Under the pieces are notes generated by a model. The model did no database searches. It was not told where the DNA came from and saw nothing but the letters and a program-made list of their open reading frames with translations. A stretch of DNA of 64,000 nucleotides from Proteus vulgaris (GTDB lineage: Bacteria > Pseudomonadota > Gammaproteobacteria > Enterobacterales > Enterobacteriaceae): NCBI RefSeq assembly GCF_023100685.1, contig NZ_CP090064.1:3906001-3970000 (forward strand). The letters run 5' to 3'. Positions within the stretch are counted from its first letter, which is position 1, and every line of letters starts with the position of its first letter. This document shows, piece after piece, positions 8,318 to 16,600 of this stretch. The translations under genes and the position numbers were made by a program.

Positions 8318-8388
8318 TAACAAAGAGTAATATCGTAAAACCAATTCCCATTGTGAATACAATGGGAATTTTATTTATTAATGGGAGT
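8318..8388. repeat. 71-bp direct repeat, copy 2, right flank of toxin-antitoxin module
   Basis: Partner of 7489-7559 with 67 of 71 bases equal. Its core is the hairpin AATTCCCATTGT (8343-8354), loop GAAT, ACAATGGGAATT (8359-8370), a terminator able to serve the phosphatase gene from the other side. The right-most 11 bases are the last codons and stop of the minus-strand phosphatase gene. Confidence 0.9.
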
Positions 8389-9706
8389 TATTTTTTAATA
8401 ATGAAATACCGTTTGCTAAAGCAAATGCTGTTAATTCTGCAAGTTGTCTAATTTCATATAGTGCTAATGGTGTTCTTTTTTCTCTTATCTCATGCACCAT
8501 TTCTTCTAAACTTGTTTTGTTTTTTTCATCAGGTGACATATTCATCATTCTTTCAACGAGAAGCATTTCTATCGTTCTTCCAATACCACCAAGACAGTGA
8601 ACTAAACTATTTGAATTAGCAGACGGCTTTATTTTTTCTTTTATAGAAAAAAGTGTCATTTCTAATTGAGTTGCATCTACTTCAGTATGATCTTTCCAAT
8701 TAGGAATATGAACAAAATTTATTTTTTGAGTTCCCTGCGAGGAGTTTACTATCTTAGGATAAATTGTATAGTTCAATATATAGTCTTCATCTTTAACGAT
8801 TATATTTTCTTTAGAGGTCTGACTTTTTACATTTACATCATTATAACTACTGTTACTCTCGAAATATTTTACATTTTTAATTTTATTTTTAATATCATCA
8901 TCTGATGCAAGAATATAAACAGTCTCAATTTTATTTTCTATTAGAGAATTTAAATAATTAGCCATGTTTTTTACATCATTTTTAGGGTATTGCGAAGCAA
9001 CCCTTAAAGAGTTATCTTGAGTACCGCTAATTATATTAGCGGGTAGTTTTTCATTATTATATTTTAATATATTTTCATTACATAAATTCATCCCAAACCT
9101 AGAATTATCTATTTTTTCATATCGAGAAGATAAATAATTATTTGAAATTAAATTATTAAATAATATCTTACACGTATTTAAAATATTCACTATATCTGGG
9201 GCATCACTTTTTAGTTTACTGTTTACAGCCGTTAAAAAATCCGAAGAATTCGCTATGTTACGATTACCTTTCTCATCAAAAATATAAGCTGCCGGTTTTA
9301 AGATACTGAATGATTTTGTCTGAATAGGTACTTGTGTACTCAAACCCTGTGTAGTATTTCTTAATTCTCTAGGTGGTAAGTTTGGCGGATTATTCACTTT
9401 AACGCCCTTAGGCGGTAAAGCAGGCAGATTATTCACTTTAACGCTCTTAGGCGGTAAAGCAGACAGATTAGCAATACTACTTGGTTGATTATATATTTGT
9501 TGAATTTTAGTAGTGTTATTTAATTTAGGAGATCCCCCTATCATCGTTCTTGGTGCTAAATTAGGTGTATGCAACTGTTGGTTGGTGTTCCTAATATGAC
9601 TAATACTATTATGAGCGACATTCTCTTTCTTAACATACTTCGTTTCTAAATCTCTATTTATTTTCTCAACATTTGGGCGGCTAAAAAAATTTACGATTGA
9701 AAACAT
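8378..9706 (-). CDS. YopH-like protein tyrosine phosphatase, candidate type III effector
   Basis: A 442-residue protein with no signal peptide and an unstructured first half. The last third is a tyrosine phosphatase domain. The P-loop is HCLGGIGRT (His370, nucleophile Cys371, Arg377), the acid loop is NWKDHTEVD with Trp337 and Asp339 (WKD instead of WPD), and the C-terminus reads SLEEMVHEIREKR...EIRQLAELTAFALANG, laid out like the end of Yersinia YopH. Residues about 80-112 hold proline-rich repeats of the type LPPKxVKVNN, possible SH3-ligand or chaperone-binding sequence. The gene is notably A+T-rich and lies a few kb from the type III apparatus genes, separated by soxR-efflux and the toxin-antitoxin module. 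Secretion is inferred from fold and location. Catalysis is likely because Cys, Arg and Asp are all present. Confidence 0.85.
   Translation of the reverse strand: MFSIVNFFSRPNVEKINRDLETKYVKKENVAHNSISHIRNTNQQLHTPNLAPRTMIGGSPKLNNTTKIQQIYNQPSSIANLSALPPKSVKVNNLPALPPKGVKVNNPPNLPPRELRNTTQGLSTQVPIQTKSFSILKPAAYIFDEKGNRNIANSSDFLTAVNSKLKSDAPDIVNILNTCKILFNNLISNNYLSSRYEKIDNSRFGMNLCNENILKYNNEKLPANIISGTQDNSLRVASQYPKNDVKNMANYLNSLIENKIETVYILASDDDIKNKIKNVKYFESNSSYNDVNVKSQTSKENIIVKDEDYILNYTIYPKIVNSSQGTQKINFVHIPNWKDHTEVDATQLEMTLFSIKEKIKPSANSNSLVHCLGGIGRTIEMLLVERMMNMSPDEKNKTSLEEMVHEIREKRTPLALYEIRQLAELTAFALANGISLLKNNSH
9384..9461 (-). repeat. Tandem 39-bp coding repeat in the phosphatase gene
   Basis: Two adjacent units, 9384-9422 and 9423-9461, differ at two of 39 positions and encode 13-residue copies around PPKxVKVNN. 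Degenerate partial units flank both ends (a further PP motif on each side). Confidence 0.9.
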
Positions 9707-9832
9707 ATTTGACCCTTTTATAATTTACATTTAAATAAAAACCTCCAAATGTTATATTCACTTAAATTTTTAAATATAAAAAAAACATCTTTTTATAGCT
9801 AATGTTCATTTTAAGAAATACAAAAAACATAA

Positions 9833-9868
9833 AAATGCCGATACAGTTTAATAATATATCGGCATTTA
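9833..9868. terminator. Bidirectional terminator at the end of the choline operon
   Basis: An 11-bp stem AAATGCCGATA (9833-9843) and TATCGGCATTT (9857-9867). On the minus strand it lies 42 bases after the last SMR gene of the choline cluster, followed by a T-rich tract. Confidence 0.75.
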
Positions 9869-9909
9869 AGTTAAAAAGGTAAAATCACTATCTAATTGAT
9901 GAAGTTAGC

Positions 9910-10236
9910 TTACATTGTAGAAAATGTATTCATAATTATCCCACCAGAGATAATCAATGCCATCGAGAATATAGCTGGTAAATCTGGTTTTTGTTTATAT
10001 AAAATCATCGCAACTAACGTCACACCCACAATACCAAAACCACACCACAGTGAATACGCTACACCCACAGGGATATATCCCATTGCACGCGTCAAGGCAA
10101 AATAACAAATACAGTAAGCAGCAATAACTAAAACAGAAGGCGCTAATTTACTAAAGCCATTTGTTTTTTTGATCATAGACGTGCCTGTGATTTCAGAACC
10201 GATAGACAGCGCCAGCCATAAGAATCCGGTAAACAT
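9910..10236 (-). CDS. SMR-family transporter, second of a pair
   Basis: A 108-residue four-helix small multidrug resistance protein. It keeps the membrane-embedded Glu of helix 1 (LWLALSIGSEITGTSMIKKT), the signature AYSLWCGFGIVGVTLVAMI of helix 3 and the QKPDLPAIFSMALIISGGIIMN helix 4. SMR proteins are dimeric proton-coupled exporters of quaternary cations or guanidinium. Being the last gene of the choline-lyase operon, next to a second SMR gene, it may form a heterodimer and move choline-related quaternary amines or trimethylamine; the substrate is inference. AGGA lies before the ATG. The gap to its partner contains three 16-bp tandem repeats. Confidence 0.88.
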   Translation of the reverse strand: MFTGFLWLALSIGSEITGTSMIKKTNGFSKLAPSVLVIAAYCICYFALTRAMGYIPVGVAYSLWCGFGIVGVTLVAMILYKQKPDLPAIFSMALIISGGIIMNTFSTM

Positions 10237-10276
10237 AATTGTTATCCTTATTTATTTTAATAAACACTTATTTATC

Positions 10277-10324
10277 AAAAAATAGTTTTATTAAAAAATA
10301 GATTTATTAAGAAATAGATTTATT
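10277..10324. repeat. Three 16-bp tandem repeats between the two SMR genes
   Basis: Units 10277-10292, 10293-10308 and 10309-10324 read AAAAAATAGTTTTATT, AAAAAATAGATTTATT and AAGAAATAGATTTATT. The third covers the stop codon of the first SMR gene. Confidence 0.85.
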
Positions 10325-10736
10325 TATTAACTGGCGATGCAGTCTGTTTAATATTAGGAGTTTCAGTTGTTTCTTCTTCCTCTTCTTCTGATCCCATTTT
10401 GGAGAAGAGATTCATAATCACAATACCACTGGCAATAACAGCCATACCTATCATTGCCGCAGTATCAGGATGTTGACCATAAAACAACATACCTAAAGAA
10501 GAAACCACTAATATACCTGTACCAGACCATGTTGCATAAGCTAAACCAACTGGAATATTTTTCACTGCACGCGATAATGAGTAATAACAAATAACATAAA
10601 GAACAACAATTAAGCATAATAATAATGTTTTAGTTGTACCTTCACTATTATCAAACATTTTTAAGGTAGAGGTTGCTGAGGTTTCTGAAATAATAACCGC
10701 CAGCATCCAAAGCCATGATTTAGCTTTTGGTGACAT
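10320..10736 (-). CDS. SMR-family transporter with acidic C-terminal tail, first of a pair
   Basis: A 138-residue SMR protein, about 30 residues longer than the usual 105-110. The helix-1 Glu is present (LWMLAVIISETSATSTLKMF), as are GLAYATWSGTGILVVSSLGM and the PDTAAMIGMAVIASGIVIMN helix. The extra C-terminus is cytoplasm-sized and very acidic (GSEEEEEETTETPN). Size asymmetry with its neighbour is typical of heterodimeric SMR pairs in which the subunits adopt fixed opposite topologies; this is inference. The gene follows the unrecognised protein gene by about 35 bases and has AGGAG before its ATG. A role in moving quaternary amines for choline metabolism fits the operon. Confidence 0.88.
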   Translation of the reverse strand: MSPKAKSWLWMLAVIISETSATSTLKMFDNSEGTTKTLLLCLIVVLYVICYYSLSRAVKNIPVGLAYATWSGTGILVVSSLGMLFYGQHPDTAAMIGMAVIASGIVIMNLFSKMGSEEEEEETTETPNIKQTASPVNK

Positions 10737-10771
10737 AATAAGACTCCTGAGTTATCAGATATAGTTTAATA

Positions 10772-11470
10772 TTAATTTTTTAAGCTTTTTAAATATTCAA
10801 TAGCAGAATCTGTCAATTTACCTTGTGATAAACAGTATTCTCCAGGCTTATTCATTACTTCATTTAAAGTAATATAGCGATTATTATTTTCTTTTTTGAT
10901 TTCAGGGTAACATTCAGTTTCTTTATTATGATTATTATCAATCAAGTGAGTTTCTATTTCATTGATGGAATAAAAAGAAACACCTAATAACTTTAATCTA
11001 TTAATATTTTCCTGAATAAGCAGGTTGTACTCTTTATTTTTATTTAAACCTAAAATCTCATTTAATTCACTTTCTGGTTGGCAAAAATAAGGTAATGCAA
11101 TGACAGGAATATTTTGAGCAAGTGCAGAATGAATTAGCTTTCCTTCTTCACTTATAAATAACCCGTTAATAATTTCACCCACCAGCTTTTTATCAAAATA
11201 AGGAACAAACAGTGCATGGTAAGTCGATAACTGCTGGCAATCGAACTCACTCGCATTATGTATTTCCCCTAGATGACGCCATTTCGACAAATCATGACTG
11301 ACTTGTGCCTGTGTTGTGACAAAAAGAGAAAATCGAATATCAGAAAAAGTGTTGATACGTTGACAGATTTCATCTTGGTATCCCGGTGCAGGGGTAAGTG
11401 CTAACAATACCGACTTTTTCATTCTTTTTTCTATTTCAGCAACAATCCTTTCAATTAACTGATTGTCCAT
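10772..11470 (-). CDS. Unrecognised choline-microcompartment operon protein with probable encapsulation helix
   Basis: A 232-residue protein I cannot assign firmly. Its first 19 residues (MDNQLIERIVAEIEKRMKK) make a short amphipathic helix of the kind that targets enzymes into microcompartments, followed by a Rossmann-like start, SVLLALTPAPGYQDEICQRI. The middle has FVPYFDKKLVGEIINGLF and ALAQNIPVIALPYF, reminiscent of flavoprotein or decarboxylase-like folds found as accessory genes in some glycyl-radical microcompartment loci. The gene sits 17 bases after pduL, with GAGGTG as ribosome site, so it is part of the operon. A lumen-located flavin- or nucleotide-binding helper is the best guess; no catalytic motif is certain. 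Confidence 0.5.
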   Translation of the reverse strand: MDNQLIERIVAEIEKRMKKSVLLALTPAPGYQDEICQRINTFSDIRFSLFVTTQAQVSHDLSKWRHLGEIHNASEFDCQQLSTYHALFVPYFDKKLVGEIINGLFISEEGKLIHSALAQNIPVIALPYFCQPESELNEILGLNKNKEYNLLIQENINRLKLLGVSFYSINEIETHLIDNNHNKETECYPEIKKENNNRYITLNEVMNKPGEYCLSQGKLTDSAIEYLKSLKN

Positions 11471-11487
11471 TACGTCACCTCATTGTC

Positions 11488-12132
11488 TTAGCTGACAATA
11501 AATACGCTATCGTTGTTACGAAGCCCAGCAGCATTAGCTTCATCAGTATCTATATGAAACTCAAGGGCAAACTTTTCACTAACACGAACAACGACTTCAT
11601 CAAAAATCAGGCTACGCTCACCTTCTGTTTTTACATGTACCTTTTGTCCATTGATGACGTTTAACATTCTGGCGTCAATTTCGCTCATATGAATATGGCG
11701 TTGTGCGCAAATGACTTGTTCTTTTAATTCAACATGACCCGCTGGCCCCATTAAAACAGCATTGCCAGAACCAACTAAATCACCCGATTCACGTACTGGT
11801 GCTTTTATACCTAATGCAAAACAGTCAGCTTTTGAAATTTCTAATTGGCTTTGCGGACGAACTGGTCCTAAAACACGAACTTTACTGATCGAGCCTTTAG
11901 ATCCCACAACAATCACACACTCTTTTGCTGCAAACTGACCCGGTTGTTTAAGATCTTTAAACGGAGTGAGTTGATAACCTTTGCCAAATAATGCTTCAAC
12001 ATCTTGTTGTGAAAGATGCACATGTCGATTAGAAATACCAACAGGGATTGCCATTCCTTGAGTTCCTCCCGACACCACGCCATGTGCAGGCAAACGAGAG
12101 AGGATTTTTCCCATGAGTTGTTGATTAATCAT
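11488..12132 (-). CDS. pduL: PduL-type phosphotransacylase
   Basis: A 214-residue phosphate acyltransferase of the PduL family that converts acetyl-CoA to acetyl phosphate inside the microcompartment and so recycles CoA. The two zinc-binding motifs are clear: VPVGISNRHVHLSQQDVEAL and CAQRHIHMSEIDARML. The N-terminal MINQQLMGKILSRL is an amphipathic encapsulation-type helix, as usual for PduL proteins. Its ATG overlaps the stop of the tailed shell gene (TAATG), giving translational coupling. With the aldehyde dehydrogenase and a housekeeping acetate kinase it would yield ATP from choline-derived acetaldehyde. Length and both domains are normal for the family. Confidence 0.93.
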   Translation of the reverse strand: MINQQLMGKILSRLPAHGVVSGGTQGMAIPVGISNRHVHLSQQDVEALFGKGYQLTPFKDLKQPGQFAAKECVIVVGSKGSISKVRVLGPVRPQSQLEISKADCFALGIKAPVRESGDLVGSGNAVLMGPAGHVELKEQVICAQRHIHMSEIDARMLNVINGQKVHVKTEGERSLIFDEVVVRVSEKFALEFHIDTDEANAAGLRNNDSVFIVS

Positions 12133-12635
12133 TATTTTTTACCTTTACGGCCTTCTGGTTTGATCTCTTTCTTACTGCTTTGTACTTTGTCTGTTGTAGC
12201 TTTAGTTTCAGCAGCAATATTTTGAGCCTGTAAATCTGCAACGGCTTTTGTGGCCTCTAGCTTCTCAACTTCGTTTTTAACCGGGGCTTCAACGATTGTT
12301 TCAACGACTGTTTCAAGAGCAATTTCTGGCTTTTTTTCAGTAACAACCGGTGCTTTTTTCTTACTTTTTATGGTTAGTAATTTGGTGATAACACTTGGTT
12401 CTGGCCTTGCAATAACTAATGAACCAATCACTAGCTCTTTTTGGCTAACCACATCAACACCATGATCAACCGCAGTCCTTACTGCACTGATCTCGCCTTG
12501 AAAACAAATTGATACCAACCCAGATCCTACTTTTCGGTATCCTATAATTTCCACGTTTGCCGCTTTACAAGCCGCATCAGCCGCTTGAATGGCTGCGGTT
12601 AATCCTCGTGTTTCAATCACACCTAAACTGTTCAT
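12132..12635 (-). CDS. BMC-H shell protein with long charged C-terminal tail
   Basis: A 167-residue hexameric shell protein. Residues 1 to about 90 are a standard BMC domain (MNSLGVIETRGLTAAIQAAD ... GSLVIARPEP). The last 75 or so are a low-complexity tail rich in Lys, Glu, Ala, Val and Thr, ending PEGRKGKK. Tailed BMC-H proteins (PduK-like) occur in other loci, but there the extension often holds a metal site; here there is no Cys in the tail. The tail could face the cytosol and link the compartment to other compartments or to cell structures; this is inference. It lies between cutD and pduL, with GGAGAG before its ATG and a stop-start overlap with pduL. Confidence 0.88.
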   Translation of the reverse strand: MNSLGVIETRGLTAAIQAADAACKAANVEIIGYRKVGSGLVSICFQGEISAVRTAVDHGVDVVSQKELVIGSLVIARPEPSVITKLLTIKSKKKAPVVTEKKPEIALETVVETIVEAPVKNEVEKLEATKAVADLQAQNIAAETKATTDKVQSSKKEIKPEGRKGKK

Positions 12636-12648
12636 CTTTCTCTCCTAC

Positions 12649-13599
12649 TTAGTGACGGACAAGACGGATATCGAAATCAAATTTCTTAAAGAAGGCTTCT
12701 AAACTGTCTAACTCTTCTGGTGTATAACTAGGATCGGTTTTTATTGGGTAGATCATTTCCAATTTTTCGTATTTATTACGCCCAAATTGATGATACGGAA
12801 GAATATCAATACGCTGAATATTGCCGCGTTTTGATAGCTCCATCGCGTAATTAATTGCTCCTGTAATTGCATCATAAGAGTCGTTATAACCTCTAACTAA
12901 TGGCATACGAATAACCACATTGGCACCGAGATCCATTAAACGTTCTAAATTACGACGGACATTTTCATTACCAACGCCAAACAACGCTTTATGCTGAGTA
13001 GTATCAATGTGTTTGATATCAATCAGAAATTGATCAACGACTTCCGCTAATTTTTCATAATTCGCCACGTTAGTGGTCGCTTGCGTCTCCACTGCGGTAT
13101 TGATCATCATCTTTTTACATTCTCGTAAAAGCGCAACCGCGAAATCAGTTTGTAGACTCATTTCACCGCCCCCGATTGTGACACCACCCCCTGAAGAGAT
13201 GTAAAAGTCATAATCTTGCATGATGATTTTCATTAGTTCAGAAACAGAAACATCTTTTCCCATAATATCAAGAGCATCTGAAATACAGACCTCTTCACAT
13301 TTACGGCAGCCGATGCAATCAACGCCACGATCAACACGGTGAACTTGCTTACCATTTTCATTGGTTGTCATGTAATGCACACCCGCAGGACAAACATCGA
13401 CGCATTTACCGCAATCCACACACTTGTCGTGAGAGTACATCACTTGAAATTGACTGCTGAGACCTTCTGGATTGGAACACCAAGGGCAGCGGATATTACA
13501 GCCTTTTAAGAAAACGAGAGTACGAATACCATCACCATCATAAATAGAGTATTTTTGGATATTAAATATCCGCCCTCTTATTTCTGCTGCCGTCTCCAT
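12649..13599 (-). CDS. cutD: CutD, choline TMA-lyase activating enzyme
   Basis: A 316-residue radical-SAM enzyme that places the glycyl radical on CutC. The radical-SAM Cys triad is in CNIRCPWCSNPEG near residue 35, followed by an inserted pair of ferredoxin-type [4Fe-4S] motifs (CVDCGKCVDVCPAGV and CIGCRKCEEVC), the hallmark of the activases for this glycyl-radical branch. SSGGGVTIGGGEMSLQ is the SAM-binding glycine stretch. It follows cutC by about 100 bases, the gap holding a terminator-like hairpin, and has GGAGG before its ATG. Family and partner are unambiguous from motif content and position. Confidence 0.95.
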   Translation of the reverse strand: METAAEIRGRIFNIQKYSIYDGDGIRTLVFLKGCNIRCPWCSNPEGLSSQFQVMYSHDKCVDCGKCVDVCPAGVHYMTTNENGKQVHRVDRGVDCIGCRKCEEVCISDALDIMGKDVSVSELMKIIMQDYDFYISSGGGVTIGGGEMSLQTDFAVALLRECKKMMINTAVETQATTNVANYEKLAEVVDQFLIDIKHIDTTQHKALFGVGNENVRRNLERLMDLGANVVIRMPLVRGYNDSYDAITGAINYAMELSKRGNIQRIDILPYHQFGRNKYEKLEMIYPIKTDPSYTPEELDSLEAFFKKFDFDIRLVRH

Positions 13600-13667
13600 C
13601 TTTACGCCTCCAAATCTGCATCAAACATCCCTGTTCGATAAATTTAAATCTTGTCTTGTCGATTAAA

Positions 13668-13689
13668 AGGGATAGCCTGCGCCATCCCT
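13668..13689 (-). terminator. Terminator-like hairpin between cutC and cutD
   Basis: On the minus strand AGGGATGGC, loop GCAG, GCTATCCCT, then TTTTAATC: a 9-bp stem with one G-T wobble and a short T-run. It lies 10 bases after the cutC stop and may stop or stabilise part of the transcripts so that lyase outnumbers activase. Confidence 0.6.
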
Positions 13690-13699
13690 ATGGCTGTAA

Positions 13700-16600
13700 T
13701 TAGAATTTCTCAATCACAGTACGACTGATAATTTCATCCTGAACTTCTTTACATAATTCAACGAAGTAAGCACTGTAGCCAGCAACACGGACAATTAAGT
13801 CACGGTATTTTTCAGGCTCTAATTGCGCTTTTTTCAGTACTTCATTATCGACATAGCTAAATTGCATCTGGCCATTACCTAAAATGGAAGCCGTTCTTAA
13901 TAAGGTAATTAAACCTTGGCGGCCTTCATTGGTATCTAACAATCCTTTCAGGAATTTGAAGTTATGAACCATTCCGATATTCATGGTTTCAACATTCATT
14001 TTACTGATTGATTTAATAATCGCTGTTGGGCCATGTTTATCCGCACCTTGGGTTGGGCTGATACCATCTGATAATGGTTTCCATGCCAAACGACCATTTG
14101 GTGTAGCTGCGGTTAATTCGCCAATTGGCGTATTGTTAGAGATAGACAACGTGCCATGACTGAATGTGGAGTAGAGCATCTTATATTTACGACATTCACG
14201 CTCAGTCCATTCCGTTATATCCAACGCATATTGGTCAACAACATCATCATCGTTACCAAATTTCGGTGCGTTCAAGCAGTCACGTAATAACTCTTCTTGG
14301 CCTTCAAAATTCGCCAATAGACCGTCACGAATTTGTTCTAACGTGTATTTTTTATCTTCATAAACTAATTTACGAATAGCGGCCATTGAGTCCACATAAG
14401 TCGCTAAACCGGAGAAGATCAGACCTGGGCCATGGTTCACCATTGCACCACCTGCGGTCACATCTTTACCTTGTTCCATACAGCCTTCAACCAGTAAAGA
14501 CATTAATGGTTTTGGTGCAATATCACGGTGAACACGTTGGCTGATCACAGTACCAATTGCCGATAAACGAACGATATGCGCTACTTGCTCTTTTACAGCG
14601 CGATCGAAATCTTCATAAGTACGCAGGTCACGTAAATCACCTGTATCTAGACCTTGATAGCTATCAAACAGCACCATACGACCGCGGTTTAATACAAACT
14701 CAATCGCGATAGGCCATTGGGTATAACCTGTTGATGTCCATTGATAAATACGGCCTGATTTTTGTGGTTCAACACACCCCATCAAGCAGTAGTCACGCGC
14801 ATCTTCAAAATCGAAGCCTTTACGCAACATCATCTTGATATGAGAATCATCGAAGTGACATGCAGGGAAGCCCATACCGGCTTTAACCACATCAACAATT
14901 TTTTCCATGTATTGCTGTGGTGATTGGTTATGAATACGACATGCTAATGATGGTTGATACACTTTTACAAAACGTACAGCATCCATAATTAGGTACGTTA
15001 AATCATTACACGCATCGCCACCTGTACGTTTTTGTCCACCGATGGTTAAGTTGATAAATGGTTGATAACCAGCAAAATATTTCGCACCTAACTCACTCGA
15101 CATCCACATTAATTCAGCACATTTGATGATAAAGGCTTGCATCATTTCCAGTGCTTGCTCACGAGTTAAACGCCCTGATTTGATGTCGTTTTCATACATT
15201 GGGAAGCAGTATTGGTCTAAGCGACCTAAAGAAAGACCCGTTTGGTTTTCTTCAACTTCAAACAATGACTCGACTGTCCAAATACTTTGCAAGGCTTCTT
15301 GCAGTGTTTTTGGTGGATTTGCGGGTACATTTTCGTTGACTTGAGCAATCGTCAGTAGCTCTTCACGACGTTGAGGATTGCTCTCTTTTGATGCTAATTC
15401 ACGTGCATGTTCTGCAATGCGATGTGCATAAGCAATCACACCTTCACAGCTTTCAATAGAGGCTTTATAGAAGTAGATACGGTCAATATCAGCTGGATTT
15501 TCCATGCTTAATTCAGCTAATTTAGCTTGCGCATCGGCTTTAATACCGTTCATACCTTTGGTGAATAACAGAACGTCATAACCTGGGCAAGTATCGCCAC
15601 CACCATTGATTTGGTGATAAGAAAGATCACTCACAAAGGTTTCACCACTAAATTCCCACACACCTGCTTCGCGATATTGAGCTTCACAGATCTCATCCAG
15701 AGAGCGCCCTTCCCAGAATGGAACAATCTCTTCACGAATAACTTTTTTGTCTTCTTCTGAAATTTGGAATGGATCTTGTGGACGCGTGCTCATAGTATCG
15801 AGTTCATCACGAACCCAACGCCATGCGATATCAGGAGAGAAAGCGCCAGCACGCGGTTTTCCACAAGGGTGTCCAACAATCAGCTCTTCATCTTGAATTA
15901 AAATAGGTGCGGTTTCACAAGCACGACGGAATGCTTTTGCACGTAGTAAAATCGGTGGTAAACCTGGATTATTACGAGCAATCTCAGTAAATGCTAATGC
16001 TCTGTAGATAGAAACGCTTGGACGTGCTTCTAAATAACGGTTACGTAAACGTTGTAAGCGAGGTGTTAAACCTTCCATCACTTTGAATTCGCTCGCGTCT
16101 GCCGTTGGTGCAACAACACTTGCTGAAGGTGCAGCATATTGTGGCTGTGAATTCATACGACCGTTGTATAAACGCACTTGCAGTGAACTGTGTAATGTTG
16201 ACAAATTCGCGCGCGCTGATAGCAACATTTCTGATAATTCGTTGATGCTTACTCGGGGATCGTTAATATCAACACCCTGAGTCATGGCATCAAACATTGG
16301 ATAGCCATCAACTTCTTTGGTCGCACGTACTTCGGAAAGCTCTGCTAATTTCAGCCAAACACTTTCAACGATTTCATAAGCCTGTGCTTGTGTTAAACGA
16401 CCTTGGTCGAGATCACGTTGATAGAATGGATAAAGTGCTTTATCAAATCCCATTGGATTGATGGCATAACTGCCATTTTCCAGATGTAAGACTAATTGCA
16501 GTAAATAGAAAACTTGAACTGCTTCTTTAAAGGTTTCTGCTGGTTTTGCTGGTACTTTTCGTAATACCGCAGCGCTATCTAATAATTCTGCTTTACGGTA

